64,000 nucleotides of DNA from Lithodes maja (taxonomy: Eukaryota; Arthropoda; Malacostraca; Decapoda; Lithodidae): positions 36,168-100,167 of the forward strand of contig JBAKBP010007419.1 of NCBI GenBank assembly GCA_037953745.1. Direction: 5' to 3'. Every line of letters starts with the position of its first letter. Position 1 is the first letter of the stretch. The notes below the pieces were generated by a model. It searched no databases. It was given only the letters and a program-made list of their open reading frames with translations, and was not told where the DNA came from. The translations under genes and the position numbers were made by a program. Positions 32,973 through 43,624 of this stretch are shown here, piece after piece.

Positions 32973-33334
32973 TGAGTTGTAGCAGCAACAGCAGCAGACT
33001 TCCCCCCCTCCCCTCTCACTGCCTCGATGATCGCCACTTCCTCGCCATCACTCTCATCAGCCAAGGTGCTGAAGTTGTTGTGGGTCTTGAGTGGCTGCCT
33101 TTTCAGCTTGCAGGCCGTTGCACTGGTTGACACCACTTTCCAAGGGGCTTCACGATCCCTGGGAACACTTCCGGTAGCCTCACACTTCTTTTCCGCCATA
33201 GCTAGTCTCAAGGCCAAATTTTCATCTTTGAGACACTGAATCTCCTGCTCCACAGTCTCCAGTCTTTCTTGCAAAGCAAGACAAAGCTGGAGAGTATGGG
33301 AGGAGACAGCAGACTCATCAACAACAGCCATCAC
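32240..33334 (-). pseudogene. In-frame fusion of B3 ORF1 N-terminus to B4 RT C-terminus
   Basis: A 364-codon open frame. Residues 1 to about 122 are the N-terminus of B3 ORF1, beginning with the natural ATG at 33334 (MMAVVDESAV). They include a predicted coiled coil (LQERLETVEQEIQCLKDENLAL) and the HNNFSTLADE block that precedes the esterase domain in this type of ORF1. From about 32972 on, the frame is the C-terminal RT region of the inserted B4 (HEWSVNWQMKFNIDKC onward). The fusion is an accident of the insertion happening in frame. It lacks the RT active site and the esterase domain, so a function is unlikely, though it could yield a stable chimeric peptide if transcribed. Confidence 0.8.
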
Positions 33335-33425
33335 TAAGAAAGTTCACTAGGACCTCACTAAGGGTAAACAGGTTCACTAGCGGTCACTGGGGACGTCTGC
33401 ACTGGTCAGGGGTCAGAGGGCAACT
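33335..33425 (-). promoter_or_regulatory. 5' untranslated region / internal promoter region of family B
   Basis: About 90 bp between the ORF1 ATG and the point where B2 sequence resumes. It is G- and C-richer than the rest, with repeated GGTTCACTAG/GGTCACT motifs on the plus strand. CR1-type elements carry internal promoters in this position, so this is the likely promoter region, but no specific motif proves it. Confidence 0.4.
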
Positions 33426-33523
33426 GAACGCTTATACACTGTTTTCTAGGCTTCAAATCATTGCTAACAAACACACCTAGATCTTTCTCGCAGTCTGAAT
33501 TTTCTAATTCTAAATTAGCTAGT
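33426..33523 (-). mobile_element. CR1-like family B copy B2, 5' part (98 bp)
   Basis: A short family B piece starting GAACGCTTATACACTG, the direct continuation of the sequence broken off at 28268. It ends at 33523 in the CCA-type array, the 5' truncation point of B2. Together the two parts make one 5'-truncated copy of about 850 bp. Confidence 0.75.
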
Positions 33524-33690
33524 TACATCCATTATGTCCACCAGTCACCTCCACCACCACAGTCACCACCACTATACCACACTCCATACATCACCACCAC
33601 CACCGCCATTATGTCCACCAGTCACCTCCACCACCACAGTCACCACCACTATACCACACTCCATACATCACCACCACCACCACCATCATG
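33524..33690 (+). repeat. CCA composite microsatellite, right part
   Basis: Two copies of a block of about 75 bp (ATTATGTCCACCAGTCACC ... CATACATCACCACC), the same block found once at about 27436-27516. It is the other flank of the B2 insertion. Confidence 0.8.
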
Positions 33691-33925
33691 GGTAGATTGT
33701 AGGCACTAATCGAGCAGGGCAGTATCCAGGGGAGGCCACATAGGCATAAGATATTGAATTGCTGGAACTCATGTTTCATTTGTCTGGTTTTCATACGCTG
33801 TTTCTGTTTGTGCTTCACCTACACAGCTAGTAATCCAGCTAACTCTCACAAACACCTCCCGCTCCTATTCATTTCACTACATTAAACAAGCACAAATTAG
33901 CACATCACACTTCCTTCCAACACTT
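33686..33925 (+). repeat. Dispersed repeat R1, copy 1
   Basis: About 230 bp without coding capacity (GGGCAGTATCCAGGGGAGGCC, AGGCATA, TGCTGGAACTC, CACCTACACAG, AACTCTCACAAACACCTCC, TAAACAAGCAC). The same blocks in the same order are found on the opposite strand at about 62810-63045. Divergence looks substantial, so it is an old family. I cannot assign a class. Confidence 0.6.
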
Positions 33926-34040
33926 TTAAATTACCTCTAACGTACCTTGATTTTGGTGTACTATCACTCTTTCAACCTTGAGGGGGACACCTATTTCAGG
34001 CAGCTTTGCATTTTGTCACCTTCGAGCACATTATGAAAAA

Positions 34041-34111
<71 letters not shown>

Positions 34112-34297
34112 TTGTATATACAGTAAATATATATTGACCTCAAATTACCATCACCACTACCACCCTCCTCATCCATCATCACCACCACCACAACAACAAC
34201 AAACACCACCCCCACCACCACAACTACTACTACCTAAATTCACCACAACCACCGCTACACCGCCACCACAACTTCTACACTACTACAACTACTCGGG
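33926..34297 (+). repeat. TA dinucleotide array and CCA/CAA tract
   Basis: (TA)n runs from about 34046 to 34110. It is followed by an AT-rich stretch and a CCA/CAA/CTA-rich tract (34140-34297). Nothing gene-like is seen; the open frames here are Tyr/Ile or His/Pro repeats. Confidence 0.85.
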
Positions 34298-34437
34298 TGG
34301 ATGGGACTCGTCAGCCTTGGTCGGCAACCTTTATAGGGGAGTAAACCTTATGCAAAATACCGAAGGGCGGTGCGCTCACCGCTGCCACTTGCAGGTGGCG
34401 AACTCTATAGTAGATAGAAAGAATAGATAGATAGATA
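34298..34437 (+). mobile_element. Short GATA-tailed element S3 (SINE-like or RTE-type 3' fragment)
   Basis: About 120 bp of non-repetitive sequence (GACTCGTCAGCCTTGGTCGG, GGGGAGTAAACC, CGCTGCCACTTGCAGG) ending in an imperfect then perfect (GATA)n tail at 34415-34437, inserted within a CCA/CTA array. The GATA tail resembles those of the RTE-like elements and of S2, but the body matches neither. Confidence 0.45.
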
Positions 34438-34767
34438 CCCTCCGTACACCACCAACACCACTACTACACAACCACTGTCAACTACCACTACTACACCACC
34501 AACACCACCACTACTACACCAACACCACCACCACCACTACTACACCACCACCACTACCACTGTCTACCACCACCACCACTACTACACCACCACCACCACC
34601 AGTCTACCACCACCATCACCACCACTGTCTACCACCACCACCACCACCACCACTACTACACCACCACCACCACCACTGTCTACCACCACCATCACCACCA
34701 CTGTCTACCACCACCACCACCACCACCACTACTACACGACCACCACTACTACACCACCACCACTGTC
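34438..34767 (+). repeat. CCA/CTA microsatellite array
   Basis: Irregular CCACCACCACTACTACA and CTGTCTACCACCA units, about 330 bp, ending exactly where family A copy A2 begins. No coding evidence. Confidence 0.9.
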
Positions 34768-36307
34768 TACCAGTAACTATCGTCCAATTAGCTTAACCTC
34801 AATTGTATGTAAAATGCTAGAAACGGTCATAAGAGACAGACTCGTAAATCACTTAGAGGCAAATAACTTACTTAAAGATACTCAACACGGCTTTCGTAAA
34901 AAACGTTCCTGTTTAACAAACCTCTTAGACTTCTTCCACGATATCTTCAACCTCTACGATGAGAGTAAAGCTGTAGATATTATATACCTTGATTTTCAAA
35001 AGGCCTTTGACAAAGTTCCCCACAAACGATTACTGCTAAAACTAAAAGCGCATGGAATACAAGACGGTGTGTTGAAATGGATAGAAAATTGGCTCAGCGA
35101 CAGAAAGCAAAGAGTAGTCATAAACGGTAAGGCATCTAAATGGACCAATGTAAGTAGTGGGGTACCCCAGGGATCGGTACTAGGACCAATTCTCTTTCTA
35201 ATTTACATCAACGACATAGATGAGGGTCTCACCTGTACAGTCTCGAAATTTGCTGACGATACAAAAATTGCAAATAGCGTACTCTCAAAAGAACAAGTTG
35301 ACGATATGCAACACAATCTAGATAAATTGTCATGTTGGGCCCAAATTTGGCAAATGAGTTTCAATGCGGATAAATGTAAAGTACTACATATCGGATACCT
35401 AAATGAGAAAGCAAACTATTCGATGAATGGCACTCAGCTTAAGAATGTAAACAAAGAAACCGATCTGGGAGTAACAATATCGAGTAACCTAAAACCGAGT
35501 CAACAATGTTCAGAAGTTGTTAAGAAGGCAAACAAAATAATTGGCTTTATAGGCAGGTCATTTGAGCATAAATCCAAAGATGTTATCCTAACCCTTTACA
35601 ATTCCTTAGTCCGCCCTCTTCTGGAATACTGCGTTCAATCCTGGTGCCCTTATTACCAAAAAGATATAAACAAGCTAGAACGAGTTCAACGTAGAGTTAC
35701 CAAAATGATACCTAGCCTAAAGAACAAACCATACGAAGAGCGTCTTAGAGAATTAAATCTATTTCCTTTAACCCAGCGCAGATTAAGAGGCGACTTAATT
35801 CAAGTGTTCAAAATCATCAAAGGCATCGACAATATGAACTGTAGTAAGTACTTCACTATCGACCAATCTAATTACACGCGGGGAAACGGTTGCAAAATTA
35901 TTGGTAAATCTTTCAACTCACACGAATCTAAGAATTTCTTCTTCAATCGAGTTGTCAACTTGTGGAATGGGCTTCCCCGAGACGTTATAGACTGCAGCAC
36001 CGTTGATTCATTTAAACCCCGCTTAGACAAATATCTCGCATCAAACCCGCGACTGACTGCGTTTGTAAATGAATAACTTTATTGTATACCCCCCTCAGTT
36101 ACTAACCCATCTGTCCCCTACTAACTTCCTAATCCTGCCACGGACATTAGTTCTAGGGCAGTAGTTCCCTTTCCAATGTTCCCTTACCCACTCTAAACCA
36201 CTGTTTGGACACTTGATCCTCAGTGTTTTGGAGGACAAGCAGCCTAGAAGGGTCACTAGACCTGTTGTTGCTTGATTTCCTTTGTACTCCTTTGTACTCC
36301 TTTGTAC
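34768..36307 (+). mobile_element. CR1-like family A copy A2 (5'-truncated)
   Basis: Starts mid-RT (SNYRPISLTS) at the edge of a CCA/CTA array. It contains an open RT region to 36076, then the family A 3' untranslated region and three TTTGTACTCC tail units (about 36281-36307), followed again by CCA repeats. The tail has one more unit than A1. Confidence 0.87.
34814..36076 (+). pseudogene. RT C-terminal two thirds of family A2 (420 aa)
   Basis: An uninterrupted frame with QHGFRKKRSCLTNLL, YLDFQKAFDKVPH, SGVPQGSVLGPILF, FADDTK and the C-terminal ERVQRRVTKMIPSLK ... LWNGLPRDV region. It is nearly identical to A1 but without A1's TAA. The endonuclease domain and the first RT motifs are missing through 5' truncation. 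The ATG at 34814 (MLETVIRD) is internal. It is a truncated, not a functional, copy. Confidence 0.87.
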
Positions 36308-36412
36308 CACCACCACCACTACTACACCACCACCACCACCACCACTACTACACCACCACCCTCACCACTACTACCTACCACCACCACCACTGTCTACCAC
36401 CACCACCACCGT
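36308..36412 (+). repeat. CCA/CTA microsatellite after A2 tail
   Basis: (CCACCACTACTACA)-type array starting directly after the TTTGTACTCC tail of A2, about 105 bp. Confidence 0.88.
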
Positions 36413-36585
36413 ACTTGGCTGTCATCATCAACAACATTTAGAATGGATAGATTGCTTGTATGAATCAATATGTATTGCAATTGCTGATTCGTCTGAAGCT
36501 TATAGGAAAAAAATGTATCATTACAAATAAATTTAAAATAATCCCAGGTTGGAACCGCGAAATTAAAAACCATCATACAATAGCT
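36413..36585 (+). pseudogene. Degenerate non-LTR element D, left fragment
   Basis: Coding traces of the linker between endonuclease and RT of a CR1/Jockey-like element: AIADSSEAYRKKMYHYK in one frame (to 36530), then after a small indel IPGWNREIKNHHTIA to 36585. The next residues (RNCFLKWIAKGKSRDSPEY) are found at 38678, on the other side of the RTE2 insertion. The 5' end is truncated near 36413 at the CCA array. The clade is unresolved. Confidence 0.7.
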
Positions 36586-36598
36586 TTAAGTAATAGTT

Positions 36599-38670
36599 TT
36601 TAAGGATGAGATCTGTGCAGCATGTGAGGAGGTGTGTGGAGTGAGGAGAAGAGGGAGGGGAGTGAAAGGTACAGCATGGTGGACAGAAGAGGTAAGAATA
36701 GCTGTGGAAGAAAAGAAGAAAGCATATAGAGAGTGGTTGGGTAGTAGAGGGAATGAAGATTCCGAGAGACAGAAACAAGCGAGGTACGTGGAGAGTAAGA
36801 GGGTGGTGAAGAGAGTAGTGAAGGAAAGTAAGAGAAGAGTAGATGAGGAATTTGGAAGGAATCTGAGTGTAAAATGGAGGGAGAGTAAGAAACTGTTCTG
36901 GAAAGAAGTCAAGAAAGTTAGGGAAGGTAGCAAGGGAAACAGTAAGGGTGTGAAAGATAAGAATGGGAGAATGCTAGCCGAGAAGCAAGAGAGAGTCGAA
37001 AGATGGAGGGAGTACTTCAGTGAGTTGCTAAATGAAAGGAATGAAGAGCCAGCAAACATAGCTGGATATGGTATGGGAGGGAGAAGAAGGGAAGTAGTGG
37101 AGGAGGAGGTGGGGATCGGGAGGTCAGAGGTGTGGGAAGCCATGAAAAGAGTGAAGTTGGGGAAAGCACCAGGAACAGATGGAGTGTGTGGGGAAATGTT
37201 GAGGTATGGTGGTGAGATAGTGATAGAATGGGTATGGAAAATGTGCAAACTAGCATGGGAGAAGGGGAGTGCACCTGATGACTGGAAGACTGGAATAATA
37301 GTCCCCCTATATAAGGGCAAAGGGGAAAGAGGAGTGTGTGGTAACCACCGAGGAATATGTCTTCTAAGCGTAGTAGGGAAGGTATACAGTAGGGTAGTGA
37401 TTGAGAGAGTGAGAGTGAGAACGGAGAAATGGATAGGCGACGAGCAGGGAGGCTTTAGGAAGGGAAGAGGATGTGTAGATCAGATTTTTACCCTGAATTG
37501 TGTTGTGGAGAAGTATCTGGAGAAGAAACAAAAGGTGTATGTTGCCTTTATGGACTTGGAGAAGGCCTATGACAGAGTGGATAGAGAAGGTTTGTGGAAA
37601 GTACTTAGAATATATGGAGTAGAGGGCAAGTTGCTGAAAGCAGTGAAGAGCATGTATGAGGGTGCAAAGGCGGCAGTACGTGTGGAGAGTGAGCAGAGCG
37701 AGTTCTTTGACCTGAATGTTGGTTTGAAACAGGGGTGTGTGATGTCCCCGTGGTTGTTTACTGTATATATGGATGGAGTTATGAAAGAAATACTATCAAG
37801 AGCAGTGGATGTTGGTGTATCGCTGAAAAGGGAGGGAATTGAGTGGAAGCTACCTATACTGCTGTTTGCGGATGATACAGTTCTGATGAGTGATAATGAA
37901 TGGGAGTTGCAGGGTCTGGTAAATGAGTTTGGAACAGTGTGCGAAAAACGGAATTTGAAGGTAAATACGGGGAAGAGCAAGGTTATGGTCTTCGAAAGGG
38001 GTGAAGTCACAGAGTGTGAGGTGAAGCTGAACGGTCAGGCTATGGAGATCGTCAACTCTTTTAAGTATCTGGGCAGTGTTTTGAGTAAAGATGGGACTAT
38101 GGATGAAGAGGTGCCAGAGAGGGTACAACAGGGGAAGAGGGTTGTAGGAACGCTAAAAGCAGTAACAAGAAATAGGGTGGTCAGTATGGAAGTGAAGAAG
38201 TCCTTGCATGACAGTGTGGTAATCCCGACACTGACTTACGGAAGCGAAGCATGGACGTTGGTTGAGAGACTCAGACCAAGAGTGAGAGCAGTGGAAATTA
38301 ATTACTTAAGGAGTGCGTGCCGAATTACATGGAGGGATAGACAGACTAATGAGGAAGTAAGAAGGAGGTGTGGTGTGGAGGTAGATGTGCTGGAAAGTGT
38401 GAAAAGGAACAACTTGAGATGGTTCGGCCATATGGAACGTATGGAAAGCGAGAGAATGACTAAGAGGGTGTACGAGAGCGAGGTGGAGGGACAGAGGGGG
38501 AGAGGTAGACCGAATATGAGGTGGAAGGATGGAGTGAGGAACTACATGAATGAAGGCGGTGCTGGTTGGGGGGAGGGGCGTCGACTGACTGGGGACAGAG
38601 GTGCATGGGGGCGGTTCGTTCGTGGCCACCCCTTCGGGGATCACGGCGTCAGGCAATAGATAGATAGATA
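36599..38670 (+). mobile_element. RTE-like element RTE2 (5'-truncated), inserted in element D
   Basis: Nearly identical to RTE1 but 5'-truncated, starting at TTTAAGGATGAG. It ends CAGGCAATA(GATA)n at 38655-38670. The target sequence ATACAATAGCT is found on both sides (36575-36585 and about 38671-38681), an 11-bp target duplication whose first bases may belong to the tail. About 13 bases of unexplained filler separate the left duplication from the element's 5' end, a common result of abortive reverse transcription. Confidence 0.85.
36632..38659 (+). pseudogene. RTE-like RT and C-terminus (675 aa) of RTE2
   Basis: An open frame matching residues 329 onward of the RTE1 protein. It has the full RT (IIVPLYKGKG, EQGGFRKGRGCVDQ, FMDLEKAYDRVD, LKQGCVMSPWLF, and FADD at about residue 411) and the C-terminal RWFGHMERM ... 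RGRGRP segment. The endonuclease is missing. No stop codons interrupt it, which together with the near identity to RTE1 indicates a recent insertion. The ATG used (MCGVRRRG) is internal. Confidence 0.87.
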
Positions 38671-40766
38671 GATACAATAGCTAGAAATTGCTTTTTGAAA
38701 TGGATAGCTAAAGGTAAATCTCGAGATAGTCCTGAGTATACAGAAATGGTTGAATCAAGAAGTAAGTTTAAGCAAGCACTAAACAAAATGTAAGCAAAAT
38801 GAAAATAAAGAAATATGCAAGTCTATTATTGATAAGTTTCGATTGAAAAATAAGGAACATTTTTGGAAGGAAGTAAATATCAAAAGAGGTAAAGAAAAAA
38901 CTACAAATATCATTGATTGTCATTCGGATCCTAATGAAATTATAAACATATTTTCTAATATGTATTTAGTGCATAGCGATGATCCTGAATTAATCGGTAA
39001 AGATGATTTTATGAATAAGTTTAAAAGGAAGTGGAAAGAAGGTAGGAAAATTAATGTTGTAACCTCGCATATATCATTGAAGCGAGCAATTTGTAAATTA
39101 AATCTTGGCGTTGGGCATGATGGATTACACTCGCTTTTTCTGAAGAATGCATCAGATAACGTTCTTGCGATTCTGTCATATTTTTTCAATGTATGCTTCA
39201 GTCATTGTTATCTACCAACTCATATACTAAAAGGAAATATAACACCAATAGTTAAAGATAAAAAGGGTAATGTTACTTTATCTAATAATCACAGACCTGT
39301 TATGCAGTCTGTCTGCTTGTTGAAACTCTTCGAAATTCATATACTGGATATACTTGAGGAAAAAGTTTGTTTAAACCATAAACAATTTGGCTTTAAAAGA
39401 GGAGTGTCGACAACTGATGTATGTTTTGTTTTAAAAACATTGATGTTCAATTACTCTCATAAAAATGACTCTGGATTCATAACATTTATTGATCTGTCCA
39501 AGGCATTTTATTATATAAATCATTTTCTATTGGGGTGAAAAATTATTGAATAAGGGAGTCCCAGTGGACTTAGTGTATTTTCTTATGCATTACCTCAGAA
39601 ATCAATTAGCTAATGTGACATGGAAGGGGCACCAGGGATCCTTTTATTATGTGGAGAGGGGAGTAAGGCAGGGAGGAATACTATCCCCCTTTTTATTTAA
39701 ACTATATATAGATAATATTTTAGAAGAACTGTCTAATATGAATCAAGGGTGTCAACTGGGAATAACAAAAATTAATATTTTGGCCTATGCCGACGATATA
39801 GATCTTATTGCTTACATTGAAAATTGAATTAGAAAAACATGGTTTGATTATTAATAAAAACAAGACAAAATGCATGAAATTCAAAAGGAAAGGAAACCAA
39901 TCTTCGGGTAATACTATAAAATTACATCATGATGAACTAGACCTAGTAAAATCGTTTAAATATCTGGGCCATGTGATCTCTTCTTCTCTACATGACAATG
40001 ATGATGTTGATTTAAGGCTGAATTTTTTGTATTCAAGTTTTAATATAGTAATTAGACATTTTTCATATGTTGATAAGAAAACACTTTTATTTGTATACAA
40101 TGCGTATTGTAAGCCAGACTTTGGACTTCCACTCTGGAACAATTGTAAGACTTTTTCTACAGGTATCTTCAAAACTTTTGCCATAGCTATCAACAAGTCA
40201 ATGAAGCGGATGTACCTTTTTATACCAGTAACCATGAGGTGGCAGAGTCATTTGAACAATTACTGCCGAAGCATCACGTTGCTCTTATTCAGGCAAGATA
40301 TTTTCACAGAATAGCCAAGTCTAATAATCTTATAATTAATACTAATTGGCAATACTTGCAGTCTGGACTTTTTATAAGCAATTTTGAAAATCTATTTCAT
40401 AAGACATATAATATTGATGTATGGAAGTATGATCTTAACACAATCTACTCTAGAATCCTATGGGTTCAGCGACACGAAGAACGACGGGCTCCCGTGTCTT
40501 ATGATCCAAATACAAGGTGATGCTTCCTCGGTCTATCTAGGATGTCATATAATTATTCATAATTAAATGCGGTTGCTAAAGATGATATAATAAAATATAT
40601 ATTTGATTATAGGCTATACTGTAAATAAACAAGAGTTGTAGGAATTCATGTGTATACCTTTTCAGCTATTTTACTTTTCTAAATTATTTTAATGGATATG
40701 TAATATGTACATGAATGTACATTTTGTATATATTATGAAAGAAAGACAATTGAATTGAATTGAAAT
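38671..40766 (+). pseudogene. Degenerate non-LTR element D, right fragment with RT and 3' tail
   Basis: This continues element D after RTE2. RT motifs appear in successive frames: GVGHDGLHSLFLKNA, GNITPIVKDKKGN, NNHRPV, KQFGFKRGVSTTD and FIDLSKAFYYINH up to 39538; then GVRQGGILSPFLFKLYIDNI and AYADDIDLI up to 39827; then NKNKTKCMKF and FKYLGHVISS up to 40314; then a C-terminal piece to 40520. At least three frameshifts break it. The 3' end has TTGAATTGAATTGAA repeats at about 40750-40766 and is followed by a CCA array. YADD instead of FADD and an overall unlike sequence separate it from families A and B. It is an older element. Confidence 0.8.
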
Positions 40767-41297
40767 TTAACTACTACACCACCACCACCACCACTACTAC
40801 ACCACCACCACCACCACCACTACTACACCACCACCACCACCACTACTACACCACCACCACCACCACCACCACCACTACTACACCACCACCACCACCACTA
40901 CTACACCACCACCACCACTACTACACCACCACCACTACTACACCACCACCACCACTACTACACCACCACCACCACTACACCACCACCTCCACTACACCAC
41001 CACCACCACTACTACACCACCACCACCACCACCACTACTACACCACCACCACCACCACTACTACACCACCACCACCACCACTACACCACCACCACCACCA
41101 CCACTACTACACCACCACCACCACCACTACTACACCACCACCACCACCACCACTACACCACCACCACCACCTCCACTACACCACCACCACCACTACTACA
41201 CCACCACCACCACCACCACCACTACTACACCACCACCACCACCACTACTACACCACCACCACCACCACTACACCACCACCACCACCTCCACTACACC
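40767..41297 (+). repeat. Long CCA/CTA microsatellite array (about 530 bp)
   Basis: Arrays of (CCA)2-7 CTACTACA units, beginning at the 3' tail of element D. The 184-codon Thr/Pro/His frame through it is a repeat artefact. Confidence 0.92.
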
Positions 41298-41346
41298 ACC
41301 CTCTGCTGGTATAGTAGTATTATCAGCAGACTCCGTGGTTATCATC

Positions 41347-41712
41347 TTAAGGGCACCCACCTCCTTTAGTTTTTCTCTCTCTCCCTCTTTCTCTGGTTTG
41401 TATCCATTTGGCCCCATTCAGCCTACTGGTTTAAGACGTTTATCCCCATCCAAGTGTCGATTTTTTACCGCTCGCCAGTATATTTATTTAAAATGTTTTT
41501 GACAGGAGGCTAAATTTGTAAATTTTTCGATAGAAAAATGTCTCCGACGAAGCCGGATTTCTCTATACAATGCTGGCTCGCTATCGCTCGCCAGGAAGAA
41601 ATCGACACCTGGATGGGGATAAATGTCTTAAAACAGTAGACTGACTGGAGCCGAATGGATACAAGCCAGATAAAGAGAGAACAGGAGAACAAAAGCAGGT
41701 CACCCCCCTTAA
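41347..41712. mobile_element. Foldback miniature element M1, copy a
   Basis: TTAA-bounded, 366 bp. The right end is intact (CAGGTCACCCCCCTTAA) and the left end diverged (TTAAGGGCACCCACCTCC). The body is a long imperfect palindrome. Both arms carry GACGTTTATCCCCATC / GATGGGGATAAATGTC and CCGCTCGCCAG / CTCGCTATCGCTCGCCAGG. There is no ORF. Confidence 0.85.
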
Positions 41713-41973
41713 TCAATATCTGTAATCTCCACCAATCTCTGCCATCAATGCCACCAATGTATACAATCCCCACCACTCCTTATCAAGTCTCGGATCATCT
41801 CCACCGTTCGTATCTCCTCCATTGCCTACAGAGTCTTTATTATCTCCAACACTATCTTTTATCTCCAAATAATCTCTACCATATCCTATAATCTCTACAA
41901 TCTCCAGCACTTGTCTTTAATCTCCATCAGTGTTTATATTCTGAAACACTCCATTTAGGCCTTAACACTATTT
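41713..41973 (+). other. Degenerate ATCTCCACC-rich spacer
   Basis: Repeated, irregular (A)ATCTCCACC/ATCTCCAAC words over about 220 bp, probably an eroded short tandem repeat. No gene seen. Confidence 0.5.
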
Positions 41974-42282
41974 TTAAGGGGAGATTTTTAGTGTGTTTCC
42001 GAGACTTCCGTTAAACTTAAAATTACACCCCCTAGACCCCCTTTCAAGATAAACCCGGCCAAAGGCCGGTTCCTCTTAAATTACAGGCTCGCTATCGCTC
42101 ACCAGGAAAAAGTCGACACCTAAATGGCACGAAAAGTCTTAAAATTGACAGAAATGGGGCGAAAGTTCTTAAAAACGCCAAACTAATGGGGCAAACGTCT
42201 TAAAATGGCAAAACCAATGGGGCTAAAAATGAGGGAGCAAGGGGTCAAGAAAAAAATCCCTCCGGTGGAAATCTCCCGTTAA
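41974..42282 (+). mobile_element. TTAA miniature element M2, copy a
   Basis: TTAAGGGGAGATTTTTAGT at the left, TGGAAATCTCCCGTTAA at the right. The core hairpin CCGGCCAAAGGCCGG is followed by the conserved GGCTCGCTATCGCTCACCAGG block and a series of AATGGGGC...GTCTTAAAA words. About 309 bp, non-coding. Confidence 0.85.
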
Positions 42283-42350
42283 TAAACAGGTTTCATACTT
42301 ATAAAACAACATATTTCGCTACAACATGTTCGTAATTGGAGTAGTCAAAG

Positions 42351-43170
42351 ACAGGAAGATGTCAATTTACCGTCACCTGACCAGACAGGAAGATGTCAAT
42401 TTACCGTCACCTGACCAGACAGGAAGATGTCAATTTACCGTCACCTGACCAGACAGGAAGATGTCAATTTACCGTCACCTGACCAGACAGGAAGATGTCA
42501 ATTTACCGTCACCTGACCAGATAGGAAGATGTCAATTTACCGTCACCTGACCAGACAGGAAGATGTCAATTTACCGTCACCTGACCAGACAGGAAGATGT
42601 CAATTTACCGTCACCTGACCAGACAGGAAGATGTCAATTTACCGTCACCTGACCAGACAGGAAGATGTCAATTTACCGTCACCTGACCAGATAGGAAGAT
42701 GTCAATTTACCGTCACCTGACCAGACAGGAAGATGTCAATTTACCGTCACCTGACCAGACAGGAAGATGTCAATTTACCGTCACCTGACCAGATAGGAAG
42801 ATGTCAATTTACCGTCACCTGACCAGACAGGAAGATGTCAATTTACCGTCACCTGACCAGACAGGAAGATGTCAATTTACCGTCACCTGACCAGACAGGA
42901 AGATGTCAATTTACCGTCACCTGACCAGATAGGAAGATGTCAATTTACCGTCACCTGACCAGACAGGAAGATGTCAATTTACCGTCACCTGACCAGATAG
43001 GAAGATGTCAATTTACCGTCACCTGACCAGATAGGAAGATGTCAATTTACCGTCACCTGACCAGAAAGGAAGATGTCAATTTACCGCCACCTGACCAGAT
43101 AGGAAGATGTCAATTTACCGTCACCTGACCAGATAGGAAGATGTCAATTTACCGTCACCTGACCAGAAAG
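42351..43170 (+). repeat. 34-bp minisatellite, about 24 units
   Basis: Direct head-to-tail repeats with a period of exactly 34 bp (unit starts ACAGGAAGATGTCAATTTAC and ends GTCACCTGACCAG). Variation is minimal, mainly CAGACAGG versus CAGATAGG, and is interspersed along the array. Homogeneity indicates recent expansion. There are no spacers between units. Confidence 0.95.
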
Positions 43171-43243
43171 TAGAAAGGGATCACGGAAAATATACACCGT
43201 GGAACTGGATTCTTCATATATAACAAAAACTGTATGCAATAAT

Positions 43244-43624
43244 TTAAGGGGGGTGACCTGCTTTTTGTTATTTCTGTCCTTTTCTCTCTTTCTCTAGCTT
43301 GTATCCATTCGGCCCCATTCAGCCAACTAGTTTAAGACGTTTATCCCCATCTAGGTGTCGATTTCTTCCTGGCGAGCGATAGCGAGCCAGCATTATATGA
43401 AGAAATCCGGCTTCGCCGTAGACATTTTTCTATCGAAAAATGTACAAATTTAGCCTGCTGTCAAACAAAAATAAAAAATATACTGGCTCGCTACCGCTCA
43501 CCAGTAAAAAACTGACACCTGCATGGGGATAAACGTCTTAAAACAGTAGGCTGAATGGGGCCAATTGGATACAAGCCAGAGAAAGATAGAAAAGGACAGA
43601 ACAAAAACAGGTCACCCCCCTTAA
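43244..43624. mobile_element. Foldback miniature element M1, copy b
   Basis: Best-preserved M1: TTAAGGGGGGTGACCTG at the left, CAGGTCACCCCCCTTAA at the right, 381 bp, nearly palindromic throughout, with a short centre around CTATCGAAAAATG. The right TTAA (43621-43624) is at the same time the left TTAA of an M2 copy. Confidence 0.9.

Larger units (their letters stand above)
28268..33425 (-). mobile_element. CR1-like family B copy B3, probably full length, interrupted by B4
   Basis: Minus-strand element with tail at about 28268-28294, ORF2 at 28489-31494, ORF1 from 33334 down to 31488 (split by B4 at about 32023-32972) and a 5' untranslated region to about 33425. With the B4 insert taken out the ORF1 reading frame runs straight through the junction, so the two sides belong to one element. 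This is the only B copy with a 5' end in the window. Confidence 0.8.

Noticed and set aside
32965..32985. ORF1-to-RT junction considered as a spliced-out intron (retrocopy of a spliced RNA)
   Set aside because: The sequence upstream of the RT side ends in AC, not AG, and a TGTAGCAG duplication plus a B tail on the other side show an insertion instead.
40760..41314. Thr/Pro/His-rich protein of 184 residues
   Set aside because: Translation of a CCA/CTA microsatellite.
42351..43170. 34-bp repeats with regular spacing considered as a CRISPR array
   Set aside because: Units are contiguous with no variable spacers, and the surroundings are eukaryotic transposons. It is a minisatellite.
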